A stretch of DNA of 64,000 bases, taken from contig NC_091665.1 in NCBI RefSeq assembly GCF_042453785.1, positions 12,409,501 through 12,473,500 of the forward strand, given 5' to 3'. A program made the position numbers and the translations under genes. The notes under the pieces were generated by a model that was not told the DNA's origin, did no database searches, and was given only the letters and a program-made list of their open reading frames with translations. Source of the DNA: Malus domestica. Lineage: Eukaryota > Streptophyta > Magnoliopsida > Rosales > Rosaceae. Positions 33,305 to 46,402 of the stretch are shown here, one piece after another. Each line of letters starts with the position of its first letter. Positions within the stretch are counted from its first letter, which is position 1.

Positions 33305-35447
33305 ATGGACAAGACATGGATACAAAACCTGAATAGATGCGCGGACGAATACTTGGATGGAATCGAGGATTTTATTGACTTTACACGTACACACAACCCG
33401 GGTGCAACTAGAATCTGGTGTCCTTGTAGGAGGTGTAACAACACGTTAAGGGAGACAATTGAAAATGTTCGATTTCATTTAGTAAGGAACAAAATGATTG
33501 AGAGATATAATACTTGGAACCATCATGGGGAACAATTAGACAATGTTTCGTCTTCAAACGCCATAAGAGTGGACAATGTTGAACTTATTGTGGATCCTAA
33601 TGAACAAGTCATGGATTTTATAAATGATGCTATTCCATTTGCATCAACAAACACCAATCAAGAAAAGGAAGATGACATGCCTACACCAATGGACAGTGCA
33701 GAGTTCGAACAATATGAAAAACTATTAAAAAAAGGCCAACCAAGAGTTATACCCGAGGTGCAAGAGCTTTTCCGTTCTCACGACCATTGTGGAACTAATG
33801 CACGAAAAAATAAAGTATCGTATGTTGAACCAATGTTTCGATTACTATTTGGGGGTTTTCAAGAGAATGCTTCTGAAGGACAATTGTTTGCCGAAAGACC
33901 ATAGACATGCGCAAAAGGTGTTGAATAGTATTGGATTAGATTATGAAAAAAATCACGCTTGCAAAAACAATTGTATTTTATTCTACAAAGAGAATAAAGC
34001 ATTGGATAAATGCCCTATATGCAATGAGTCGAGGTTCAAAATGACAGCTCAAAATAGAACGACTAAGATCCCACAAAAAGTCATGTGTTATCTACCCCTA
34101 AAACCTAGGTTGCAACGATTGTATATGTGGACGCATACTGCCACAGACTTGAGATGGCATAACAAAAAACTAGTAGACAACGATGTGATGAGGCATCCTG
34201 CAAATGGGGAGGCATGGAAAGAGTTCGATTGAATGTTCCCCGAGTTTTTTGATGATCCCCGAAATGTTAGATTAAGACTTGCCACTGACGGATTCAATCC
34301 GTTCAAGGTTCTAAACTAACACCATAGCACTTGGCCGATTTTCGTATTCCCATATAATTTGCCACATGGGAAATACATGAAAAAAGAAATACATGATGAT
34401 GCTCTTTTGATAACTAAGGATCCTGGGAGGTCAATCGATGTTTACTTAAGGTCGTTGGTTCATGAGCTAAAGGATTTATGGACAAACGGTGTGTGCACAT
34501 ACAATAAGTACACTGGGAAGATGTTCACTTTATGGGCAGCAGTTATGTGGACTGTGACCGATTTTCCCGCATATGCAATACTTTATGGGTGGAACACTAA
34601 GGGTTATATGGCATGCCCTGTATGCAAGGATGATGTAACATCTGGATGGCACACCGGAAAAGTTTATTACCTTGATCATCAGAGATGGTTGCCATGGGAC
34701 TACGAGTGATGAGAAAAGGATAAAGAGTTCGACGGGAACATAGAGCATCGCCTCAGACCTAGAGAATGGTTTAGTGATCATATTTTGGAACAGTTTAACC
34801 ATTTGGATTTTGTTCCGTTCGGGAAAACAGTGAGTCGAACCAAACCTTCTACACATATGAATTGGACGAACAAGCCTATGTTTTTTGAGCTCCCATATTG
34901 GTCGAAACTAAAATTGAGACACAACCTCGACATTATGCATGTTGAGAAAAATTGTCTTTGACACATTGGTGGGCATCATTCTAGATATCGAGGGTAAGAT
35001 AAAGGACACAATCAAAGCTCATCTTGATTTGGAAAGAATGGGCATACGGCGGGGTTTATGGATGAATAGGGACAGTCATAAATCCAAAAGGGATCTTGTG
35101 TTTTTTTCCATGAAACCAAATGACAAAAAAGAGTTTTTAAAGTTTGTATCGTCTGTAAAGTTTCTCAATTGGTATGCTTCAAATATTGCGCATTGCATGA
35201 ATGTTGACGGGGGTAAATTTGTTGGACTAAAGAGTCATGACTGCCATGTGTTTATGCAACACCTACTTCATGTGGGTATTCAACACGTATTGCCAGAAGA
35301 TGTAGTGAAGTCAATCATGTTGTTGTTGTCCAAATTTTTTTCCCAACTAACAGCAAGAACGTTGCAAAAGACGGACGTTAATCAATTACGACATGACATT
35401 GTCCAAGTCCTATGCAAGTTTAAGATGATATTTTTGAAATTTTTGGA
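33305..35447 (+). pseudogene. CACTA TNP2 transposase, N-terminal part, broken
   Basis: It starts with a Transposase-associated domain (MDKTWIQ, then EYLDGIEDFIDF and the zinc-type CPCRRCNN), then the TNP2/Transposase_21 core (IHAC-like NHACKNNCILFY, CPICNESRF, STWPIFVFPYNLPHGKYMKK, FPAYAILYGWNTKGYMACPVC, LDIMHVEKN) and the beginning of the following domain up to CKFKMIF. A frameshift near 33800-33890 moves the frame. Stops follow near 34230, 34315, 34707 and 34959, and another shift occurs near 34950. Homology stops at about 35447, where carotenoid dioxygenase sequence begins. The C-terminal part of a related protein is at 48848-50326. Confidence 0.85.
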
Positions 35448-35863
35448 TCAATCATGCTTACGTGGGAAAGAAGAACAAGTTTGTGTATGGATCTGTCCCT
35501 GGAGAAACAATGCTCGCTGATGATCATTCAATACCAAAGTGTGCATGGGTGGTGAAGTTGGATCTAGATGTGTCTTCCGATGGGGGTGAGAGCATGGTGG
35601 CATGCAGGATGTACGGACCAAATTGCTACGACGGTGAGCCTTTCTTTGTTGCTAGAGAGCCGGAGAATCTAAACGCGAAGGAGGATGATGGATACGTGGT
35701 GTCATTTGTGCACGATGAGAAGACAAGAGAATCAAGGTTCTTAGTGATGGATGCTAAGTCGCAACAGCTTGATATTGTGGTGGTTTTCAAGCTGCCTCGC
35801 CGGATCCCGTACGGCTTCCATGGTCTCTTCGTGAAGGAAAGTGACCTACAAAAGTTGTACTAA
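35448..35863 (+). pseudogene. CCD4: Carotenoid cleavage dioxygenase 4-like, last exon fragment
   Basis: About 138 codons open to a TAA at 35861-35863. The sequence carries C-terminal hallmarks of plastid CCD4: YVGKKNKFVYG, WVVKLDLDVS, RMYGPNCYDGEPFFVARE, DDGYVVSFVHDE, FLVMDAKS and PRRIPYGFHGLFVKESDL. The His in PYGFHG is the conserved iron ligand of the family. The rest of the roughly 600-residue enzyme, including the other three iron-binding His, is missing upstream, where CACTA TNP2 sequence takes over. The frame is undamaged, so the truncation may be recent or the fragment may be the end of a gene whose 5' part lies elsewhere. No function expected as it stands. Confidence 0.85.
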
Positions 35864-36165
35864 ATATAATTGGTGAATAGGATCTCACTAACAAAATAAT
35901 ATATGAGAGTTTACACATCTAATATTATCAAGATCTTTTATGATAAAACTCAACACCTATTAATAGATTTTTAAGTTAGTACAATATCGATGATGTTAGG
36001 CGAATCATGCTGGTCATATAAAATTTATCAAATATTACTATCTCAGCTTATCCACAAGTTTGTACATTCTATGACTGAGGGTTGGCTTCCATGAACTCTA
36101 GAAATGCACTTAATTATTGTTGTAGCAGATCGAATCCGAAATAAATTTGTTGATGCCAGCTGTTA
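35864..36165. other. CCD4 3' flank, no gene
   Basis: About 300 bp of AT-rich sequence following the CCD4 stop, most likely the 3' UTR and downstream DNA. Interrupted at 36170 by the second Tekay element (duplication GACGA). Confidence 0.5.
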
Positions 36166-36170
36166 GACGA

Positions 36171-38398
36171 TGACACACCCCGACCCAGAGGATCAAGGCG
36201 TGCTGGCCGTCACGTGAGCGTGACGTAACCAAAAGTGCGACATGGAAGCAAGATATAACAGAATATGAAGGAATTCAAACCATCTCTAGTAGAACCACCT
36301 ACTAGAATAAAAGGATGAGTTATAAGGTAAACACATAAATTCAGAGCATAGGTTTAAGTGCAGTCAAGTAGGACCAAAATAAAAATACATCACCCACAGG
36401 TGAGTCCTACATGCAGAACGTCTGTCAGAATGCCGAAAAAGACCCCGAGAGCCACCAACCGCTAACTAGAACCTGGAGGGGCGCAAAACAAAGATGAGTG
36501 GGTCAGTAAAATAAAAGATTTTCCAAAACATTTCATTTAAAACATTTCTAACCCCTCACCGTAAAACCTGTATACTTTCCCAGAAAAATAGTATATAAAC
36601 ATATATATACACATATCATCAAAACTCAGCTCATATCCATCAACAGAACATCTCAGAAATAATATGCCACGCCATGCCAAATATAATCAGAAATGCATCA
36701 ATATCAATTAGGTGAAATAATAAATCAACCGGAGACCCTACAATAGTCCTGTACGGCTGATTCTAAAGCTCAACATCCCACTCAGCCGGAGTCACCACAG
36801 TGACCTATACGGCCCTGCCGGAGTCACCAACTGTGACCTGTACGGCACTACACTGCACATCACTCGGAACTACGTATAGTAGTCTGTACGATGAAAGGTG
36901 TATAAATACGCTCTAGTGCTTCTTTCATCAATCATCAGCGCGCATAACTAAGGTCACCCACTAGTCGGAATCACATCTAGTGATCTATACGACTAGCATG
37001 TCGGAACCCTCACATGGTCTGTACGACATCCACCTACTTGGATCCAAGACGAGCGTGCGGTGTGGTGAATAATAATATAAGAACTAACACCTAGGGTGGA
37101 GGTTATGAGCTTTCAATGCAATTCTCACAAAATAACTCATCTGAATAATATAAAAGCTCAACTGTGCGTCCACCGCGTCAATTAACATATATATGCATCA
37201 ATTATCAAACTAAATATCTCAACATTTGCATTCATGGCAATTTAAATCATAATTTTCATATAAACGCATTTTCTGGGAAAAACAGTTGTATATAGGTAAT
37301 ACGAAAACAAAACTGCCCACTCACTGATAAGTCGATGGGTCGTAACCCCCGTGACGTCCCTGGATGCGCTCGTCCTCGGTATAAGTGTCACCTATATGCG
37401 AAACAACTATAAAAACGTTAATTTAAACACATAACCAACAATTCGAAATAACTTCTCATACGATGCTCAAATTGGGTATATGAATATACCACATCGACCT
37501 ACTCAACGTCACGGACGTCGAGAAATTTTTAGATTAGTTTTTTGGTGTCGCACGCGCCCCCACGCTCCAGGGAACGCACGGACACACGCACCTCCATGCG
37601 CGTCATCTTCCCCAGCCAGTCGCCGGACTGGTTTTTCCGGTGGCCGGATTCCGGCGAGTTTTAAAACTTCTTGTTCTCCTTCGTTTCTCAACCGTTTTCT
37701 TCGTATTTTATACCAAAATGAAGCCCCAAACATGTAGAATCACGATACACTATTTTTAAGCTCCAAAAACAACTAAATCTCACCGGAAAAAATCCAAGCA
37801 AAACCGGCCAACTTTGAACGTGGTGATCCCGACGTCCAAAACTTCCAAACGAACGTCCCCGAGCTTCCTTGGGACCTCCCTAAGCTCACTATAAGCTTGG
37901 ATTGACCTAAAAATCAACCAACACCAAGTTCATGAACAGTGCCAAAATCGGTGCTTATGGTTTCGACGTGAAATCGAAAGATTTCTTACCTGAAATGGGT
38001 GTGGTTGAGTTCGTAGAGTCCTCACGAGCACGATGGTGTCTTCAAAATCCTCGATCTATGAAGTTTCAGGGGGTTTTGGTGTTGGTCCATACTATCGGGG
38101 TGAGAGAGAGAGTGAGAGCCGTGAGGGAGGAGAGAGAGAGACACGGGAAAGAGGGGGAGGAAAAGGGAAATGTCCCGAGGGTGTGTGTGTGGTCTCCAAA
38201 CAAACCCAACATCAAACCCTAACCACACAAATTTACAAAACCATTAATTTTAATCCATCCCAACTTAAATATATTTTTTCCAAAACTTATTTAAAGTTAA
38301 TCCAAATAACGTCACACACACACATACCTTAATACCTGCTAAGGGTAAATCTGTCATTTCACGTCCCCGACATTAAAAGTTCAGGACGGGCTGTGACA
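36171..38398 (-). repeat. 3' LTR of the older Tekay element
   Basis: 2228 bp; on the minus strand it starts TGTCACAG and ends TGTGTCA. A polypurine tract (minus strand) abuts it at 38399-38411. It contains a GA microsatellite (about 38100-38165) equivalent to the CT tract of the young LTR. Confidence 0.93.
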
Positions 38399-38453
38399 AT
38401 CTCCCCTCCTTATAGAATTTCATCCCCGAAATTCCCATAACCAATTAAACCAC

Positions 38454-41400
38454 TTAATACCCATAGAATAATCTTGGGTACATCTCTCTCATACGATTTT
38501 CTGTCTCCTAGGTAGCTTCTTCTACGGAATGGTTCCTCCACAACACCTTCACCAAACTCACCGTCTTGTTTCTTAAAACCTTATCTTTCCAATCCAAGAT
38601 AGTGACTGGTTCCTCATCATATGTGAAATCCGGATTAATCTCTAGCGGTTGAGGAGGGATCACATGAGAACGATCAGAAATATAATGTCGAAGCATAGAG
38701 ATGTGGAACACATTATGGACCTTAGATAATTCCGGAGGTAACTCCAACCGATAGGCAACTTCACCAACTCTTTCAGTGATCACATAGGGTCCAATGTATC
38801 TCGGACTTAGCTTCCCTCTTTTTCCAAATCGTACCACACCTTTCCAAGGTGACAATTTCAAAAATACCCAATCGCCCACATTATACACTCGATCAGTGGC
38901 ATGTCGATCTGCTAAACTCTTATGTCGATCCTGGGCTGCTTTCAGGTTAGACTTAATCACCTGAATATTTTGAGTAGTCTCATCCACAATCTCTGGGCCT
39001 TCTAACACTCTTTCACCAACCTCAGACCAACACAATGGCGTACGACATGCCCTACCATAAAGTGCCTCAAATGGTGACATACCAATGCTCGAGTGAAAAC
39101 TATTATTGTAGGCAAATTCCATCAAGTCGAGGCGATCATGCCAGGAATCACCAAATTGTAACACTGAAGATCTCAACATATCCTCCAACATCTGAATCGT
39201 CCTCTCTGATTGCCCATCAGTTTGAGGATGTTAAGCAGTGCTGTAAAGCAATTGCGTACCAAGAGCTTCCTGAAAAGCTACCCAAAATTTAGAAGTAAAT
39301 CTTGGGTCTCGATCAGAAATAATATTCACTGGAACTCCATGATACTTCACAATCTTCGTAATGAACAACCTAGCCAATTTATTCAGAGGATACTTCTCCC
39401 TCACTGGAATGAAATGCGCTGACTTGGTAAGTCGATCCACAATCACCCAAATACCATCAAATCCGTTTCGTGTACGAGGAAGTTTATACACGAAATCCAT
39501 GGTTATATTTTCCCATTTCCACTGGGGAACGGGAAGTGGCTGCATTCGCCCAAAAGGCTTCTTTCTTTCTGCTTTAACTTGCTGGCAAATAATACATCTA
39601 CTCACATACTCAGCAATTTCCCTTTTCATACCCGGCCAATAATAAAATGGTCGAATGGTATGATACATCTTAGTGCCTCCCGGGTGCATCGCATAAGCTG
39701 AACAATGCGCTTCATCCAATATTTCCTTCTTTAATTCCTCATTATTCGGAACATACATTCTATTTTCCTGCATAAGCATACCATCTGATTCCCGAATCCT
39801 GAGGTCTTTCTTTTTCCCTTCACTTCTTAACTGAACCATTTCTTGAATTTCCTCATCCACCATCTGAGCTTCGAGTATACGATCAACCAAAACTGGCCTG
39901 ACTTGAAAACTAGCAAGAAAGGCTCCACTTCGATCTTTCAACTCCAACTTTACTCCAGTTGCCCTCAGTTCAGCAAGAAGAGGAACACGGCTAGCATATA
40001 AGGCATTGAGTCTACCTTGAGGTTTCCTACTCAGTGCGTCAGCCACCACATTAGCATGACCCGGATGATACTCGATAGTACAGTCATAATCACTTAACAA
40101 TTCCATCCACCTTCGCTGACGAAGATTAAGATCATGCTGAGTAAACAGATACTGAAGACTCTTGTGATCAGTGAAGATCTTACACTTCTCACCATATAAA
40201 TAATGCCTCCAAATCTTCAAAGCAAAGACAATGGCTGCTAACTCAAGATCGTGAGTGGGATAGTTCCTTTCATGATTTTTCAACTGTCGAGAAGCATAAG
40301 CAATCACTCAATTATGCTGCATCAAAACACATCCCAAACCATTCAAGGAAGCATCACTATAAATCTCAAAATTACCGCTATCATCAGGAAGTACCAATAC
40401 CGGAGCATGAGTGAGGCAATATTTCAATTGCTAGAAACTCCGCTCACAATTCTCATCCCACTCAAATTTAACATCCTTGCTTGTCAACTTCGTTAACGGC
40501 AAAGCAGTCATAGAAAAATCTTGAACAAACCGTCGGTAATAACCTGTTAAACCAAGAAAACTTCGTACCTCAGTGACAGTTCGAGGTTGCTCCCAATTCT
40601 CCACCGCCGCTATCTTTTGAGGATCAACTTGGATTCCTTGAGCCGATATAACATGCCCCAAAAATGCCACTTCAGTCAACCAAATTTGACATTTACTGAA
40701 CTTAGCATACAACTGATGCTCCCTCAATTTCTTTAACACCAAGTTAAGATGTCGGATATGATCTGCTTTAGATTTAGAGTATACCAGAATATCATCAATA
40801 AAAACAATAACAAATTTATCAAGATATTGCTGGAATACCTCATTCATCAACCTCATGAAAGCTGCAGGTGCATTAGTCAACCCAAATGGCATAACCAGAA
40901 ATTCATAATGTCCGTAATGGGTTCGGAAAGCTGTCTTAGGTACATCTTCCTCTTTAATCTTCAACTGATAATAACCGGATCTCAAATCAATCTTAGAAAA
41001 TACACACGCACCTTTCAGCTGATCAAACAAATCGTCGATGTGAGGCAATGGATAACGGTTTTTAATCGTTATCCTGTTCAATTGCCTATAGTCAATGCAT
41101 AATCTCAGAGTTGCATCTTTCTTCCTCACAAATAATACTGGAGCTCCCCAAGGTGACGAACTAGGCTGAATGAAACCCTTATCAAGTAATTCTTGCAACT
41201 GAATTTTCAATTCTCTCAACTCAGCAGGAGCCATTCTATAAGGAGTTAGAGATATAGGGTCAGTACCTGGAAGCAAATCAATAGAGAATTCCACCTCTCT
41301 GTCTGGCGGCAGCCCCAGCAAATCATCAGGAAATACATCAGGATAATGTCTGACCACACCAACTTCTTCTATACTAGGAGAAACAACATCATTTAACACC

Positions 41401-43321
41401 ACATGTGCTAAATATCCCTGACAACCCTTCGATAATAATTTCCTTACTCTTATGGCAGAGATAACACCATGTCTCACCCCACCTCTTTCGCCCACAAAAG
41501 TAACCTCGGGTAGTCCAGGGCGATAAAAAGTAACTGATTTCCCATAACAATCAATATGGGCACGATTATAATGCAACCAATCAGCCCCTAGAATCACATC
41601 AAAATCCACAATATCTAACGGGGTAAGATCAGCTGGCATAACTATGCCCTCTACCATCACTGGACACCCAAGATACACACTATCAACATAACATTTATCT
41701 CCTCTAGGCATGGCAAACTCTAAATCAAATCCTAGAGGTGAAGGGTGAGGTTGAGTCATTTGAGCAAACATATGAGAAATCACAGAATGCGTAGCACCAC
41801 AATCAATCAAAACCTTAGCAAAATGACCAAGAACATTTAACGTACCCATGATCAAGTCCGGATGATTCTGAGCCTCTTGCAGTGAGATGTGATTAACACG
41901 CCCCTGAGCTTGCTGTCGTCCACCACGACCTCTACTACCTTGATTACCTCGCCCCTGGGGAGCACGTCCCTAGCCTGACTGACTAGGCTGCCTAGATGAT
42001 CCTGCACCACTAGTAGCAACTTCCCCCTGACGGGGCTGACCTCCCTGATGCCACTGAGATCCACCAACTGGCATGGATGAATAAGAAGAATAACCCCCGA
42101 AGTCCTGAGAATACCCTGTCTAAGAATAAGGCTCCTGGGGATACTGATAAGGTCCGGAAGCATACGGAGCAGCATCCCCTGGTAGTGGTAGGCACCACCA
42201 CGACCCGACTGGCCATAACTGCCCGGTTTAAAGCTCTGCTGAATCGGCGCTGAAGGTGGCATAGTGGTCTGCTGCGGTCTCTGCTGACCTTGGGGACACT
42301 GAGAAGCCCGATGTCCCATTTGCCCACAAGTAAAACAAGCACCACTACCTCTCCTACACTCACCATGATGACGAAAATTACAACGGCGGCACCACGGAGC
42401 GCCAGAACCACCAGCACCACCAGAATCCCTTTGCTTCTTAAATCTAGGCCCACCAGAAAATCTACCACCACCTCTCCTCGGGCCAGTAATACTATATCCA
42501 CCACTAAAAGAACTCGAACTCGCCTTACTCTTCTTAAAATTCTGCGTCTTGCGAGGTCCCGGAATAGAGATACCCTTACCTTTATCATCCTTCTTCTGAC
42601 CGTCATTCTTGTCCTCGTCATCCTCACTCTCACTGGGAAGATTATCAGAGTCCTCCATCCTAACCAAAATCTCGAAAAACTCATGATAATCGGCGCAGGG
42701 AAATGCACTGGCAAAAGTCCGCCACTTTTTCTTAGATCCCAACTTGAAACGTCGAAGCATCTCTCCCTGATTACCAGCTGTATCAGGGTCATAACGAGAC
42801 AAATCCGTAAACTTTCTGTGGTACTCATGAGCTGTCATATTCTTCTGTTTCAATCGAGTAAATGCCTGTTTCTTGCGATCAATATACTCTGGGAGGACAA
42901 ATCTTTTCTTGAAATTATCTTTAAATACTTCCCAATCAGATGCCATAGCTGGGGACATAAACTGCGTCTGATTCCTCTACCAACCTGCCGGCTCTCGACC
43001 CAAAAACCAGGTAGTGGTCTCAACCCACCTATTAGCCGGAAAGTTCCCCTGACTTTGCATCACCTCAAATGTCTTTTCAATATGATCTAGCCATTTCTCT
43101 GCCCCCTCGTGACCTTCATTACCCATAAAACGATCCAGTTTCAAATTGTACATGGTCTCCAAGGGTGTCCTCTGAGGTGGGGGAGGAGGACGAATTACAT
43201 TCTGAAAAGCCTTAGCCATTGCTTCCCCCAACTGAACGATATTCGGGAAATTAGGGTCAGGAGTACGGCGGGACTCCCTATGCTCTCTACGAGGCGGCAT
43301 AATTCTGACAGAAAACATCAA
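38454..43321 (-). pseudogene. Tekay gag-pol pseudogene
   Basis: On the minus strand it starts [16 protein letters not shown] at 43321 and would end at a TAA at 38454. Same domain order as the intact copy: zinc knuckle [14 protein letters not shown], protease DCGATHS, FIDD in RT, RNase H, integrase D,D35E and the chromodomain-like tail. Premature stops lie at 42977, 42120, 41970, 40431, 40308, 39231 and 38508. A one-base deletion at about 42176-42180 shifts the frame in gag. Three stops are CAG to TAG changes and two are TGG to TAG. It cannot make a polyprotein and could only move with help. Confidence 0.94.
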
Positions 43322-43363
43322 AAGATCATTAAAGCATTAACAATTGTACATGACTGCAACCTA

Positions 43364-43376
43364 GGCTCTGATACCA
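43364..43376 (-). other. Primer binding site of the older Tekay element
   Basis: On the minus strand TGGTATCAGAGCC, complementary to initiator tRNA-Met, a few bases inside the LTR. Confidence 0.9.
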
Positions 43377-43379
43377 AAC

Positions 43380-45606
43380 TGACACACCCCGACCCAGAGG
43401 ATCAAGACGTGCTGGCCGTCACGTGAGCGTGACGTAACCAAAAGTGCGACACGGAAGCAAGATATAACAGAATATGAAGGAATTCAAACCATCTCTAGTA
43501 GAACCACCTACTAGAATAAAAGGATGAGTTATAAGGTAAACACATAAATTCAGAGCATAGGTTTAAGTGCAGTCAAGTAGGACCAAAATAAAAATACATC
43601 ACCCACAGGTGAGTCCTACATGCAGAACGTCTGTCAGAATGCCGAAAAAGACCCCGAGAGCCACCAACCGCTAACTAGAACCTGGAGGGGCGCAAAACAA
43701 AGATGAATGGGTCAGTAAAATAAAAGATTTTCCAAAACATTTCATTTAAAACATTTCTAAACCCTCACCGTAAAACCTGTATACTTTCCCAGAAAAATAG
43801 TATATAAACATATATATACACATATCATCAAAACTCAGCTCATATCCATCAACATAACATCTCAGAAATAATATGCCACGCCATGCCAAATATAATCAGA
43901 AATGCATCAATATCAATCAGGTGAAATAATAAATCAACCGGAGACCCTATAATGGTCCTGTACGGCTGATTCTAAAGCTCAACATCCCACTCAGCCGGAG
44001 TCACCACAGTGACCTATACGGCCCTGCCGGAGTCACCAACTGTGACCTGTACGGCACTACACTGCACATCACTCGGAACTATGTATAGTAGTCTGTACGA
44101 TGAAAGGTGTATAAATATGCTCTAGTGCTTCTCTCATCAATCATCAGTGCGCATAACTAAGGTCACCCACTAGTCGGAATCACATCTAGTGATCTATACG
44201 ACTAGCATGTCGGAACCCTCACATGGTCTGTACGACATCCACCTACTTGGATCCAAGACGAGCGTGCGGTGTGGTGAATAATAATATAAGCACTAACACC
44301 TAGGGTGCAGGTTATGAGCTTTCAATGCAATTCTCATAAAATAACTCATCTGAATAATATAAAACCTCACCTGTGCGTCCACCGCGTCAATTAACATATA
44401 TATGCATCAATTATCAAACTAAATATCTCAACATTTGCATGCATGGCAATTTAAATCATAATTTTCATATAAACGCATTTTCTGGGAAAAACAGTTGTAT
44501 ATAGGTAATACGAAAACAAAACTGCCCACTCACTGATAAGTCGATGGGTCGTAACCCCCGTGACGTCCCTGGATGCGCTCGTCCTCGGGATAAGTGTCAC
44601 CTATATGCGAAACAACTATAAAAACGTTAATTTAAACACATAACCAACAATTCGAAATAACTTCTCATACGATGCTCAAATTGGGTATATGAATATACCA
44701 CATCGACCTACTCGACGTCACGAACGTTGAGAAATTTTTAGATTAATTTTTTGGTGTCGCACGCGCCCTCACGCTCCAGGGAACGCACGGACACACACGC
44801 CCCCACGCGCGTCATCTTCCCCCGCCAGTTGCCGGACTGGTTTTTCCGGTGGCCGGATTCCGGCGAGTTTTAAAACTTCTTGTTCTCCTTCGTTTCTCAA
44901 CCGTTTTCTTCGTATTTTATACCAAAATGAAGCCCCAAACATGTAGAATCACGATACACTATTTTTAAGCTCCAAAAACAACTAAATCTCACCAGAAAAA
45001 ATCCAAGCAAAACCGGCCAACTTTGAACGTGGTGATCCCGACGTCCAAAACTTCCAAATGAACGTCCTCGAGCTTCCTTGGGACCTCCCTAAGCTCACTA
45101 TAAGCTTGGATTGACCTAAAAATCAACCAACACCAAGTTCATGAACAGTGCCAAAATCGGTGCTTATGGTTTCGACGTGAAATCGAAAGATTTCTTACCT
45201 GAAATGGGTGTGGTTGAGTTCGTAGAGTCCTCACGAGCACGATGGTGTCTTCAAAATCCTCGATCTATGAAGTTTCAGGGGGTTTTGGTGTTGGTCCGTA
45301 CTATCGGGGTGAGAGAGAGAGTGAGAGTCGTGAGGGAGGAGAGAGAGAGACACGGGAAAGAGGGGGAGGAAAAGGGAAATGTCCCGAGGGTGTGTGTGTG
45401 GTCTCTAAACAAACCCAACATTAAACCTTAACCACACAAATTTACAAAACCATTAATTTTAATCCATCCCAACTTAAATATATTTTTCCAAAACTTATAT
45501 AAAGTTAATCCAAATAACGTCACACACACACATACCTTAATACCCGCTAAGGGTAAATCCATCATTTCACGTCCCCGACATTAAAAGTTCGGGACGGGCT
45601 GTGACA
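43380..45606 (-). repeat. 5' LTR of the older Tekay element
   Basis: 2227 bp, about 98% alike to 36171-38398 by visual comparison, including a one-base length difference in a T run near 45485. Confidence 0.93.
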
Positions 45607-45611
45607 GACGA

Positions 45612-46397
45612 AGTTACCGGATACCGTATATCATACAAAAGTACAAAAACAAAATGATGTATTGTGGTATAAGAAAAAAGGCCTTTTTTTATTAGAACTC
45701 CGCATAATATTAAATACATTGCACATTAAAATTTAATATTTAATTACTCATATACCTTAAAATGCAATGACAATATTTCCTTCCTAAAGATTAAAAAAAA
45801 AAATTCTACATACACCCAAAATCACTTTTAACATGTATATTGATAGGTATTTTTACCACCTGCAAAAGTAGGAATAAAAATACTTTAAAATACTTGCAAG
45901 AGTACAAGGTTATCGTGGTATAGCAGCTCAAGTAATGTCGTTTTCCACAGGGATTGAATGAATAATTTATGTTAAAACCAAATCTTAATTAATTATTTGA
46001 AAACAAAGATTGGAAGAGGTTGATATTATTACCTAAAATATTAAAAACGAATTTAATTAAAAATAATTAAATAAATTTGGAAAGTAAAGAAAACAAAAGA
46101 AAATAGTTTTGAAAATAAATTTGAGCACTAGGGTTTTACCGTTACCTTAACAATCCTACGTAGTTCTTCCAATTACTTATGAATTATGCATGCATATTTG
46201 AAGGTTAGGTTTTCCTAAAGAAACTACATATTCTGGCTAAGGCTCGTGGCCTCACCCTAACAAACGAAACAGTTACTAACAACCATAAAATAAAATATTA
46301 TTAAAAACATTGATAGAAAACAACTTGAAAATAAACTTGAATCATCAAAAGCTCTCTAAAGCCAAAGTGTTACGTTCTCCTCTTTTTTTGTAATGGC
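45612..46397. other. AT-rich repeat-like DNA, no gene
   Basis: From 45843 (TGATAGGTAT) the sequence has the look of a retroelement LTR in reverse orientation, including the phrase GTTTTCCACAGGGATTGAA at 45939-45957. It may continue at 48221-48725 after the solo LTR that splits it. I cannot assign a family or ends. Confidence 0.35.
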
Positions 46398-46402
46398 TAT
46401 AT

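Larger units (their letters stand above)
36171..45606 (-). mobile_element. Older Tekay/Del-type Ty3/gypsy element, reverse orientation
   Basis: LTRs at 36171-38398 and 43380-45606 flank a broken gag-pol. Exact target duplication GACGA at 36166-36170 and 45607-45611. By eye the two LTRs differ at about 45 positions (about 2%), far more than the three in the young element. The family is close to that of the element at 155-9544 (proteins nearly alignable residue by residue), but the U3 ends differ. Confidence 0.95.
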
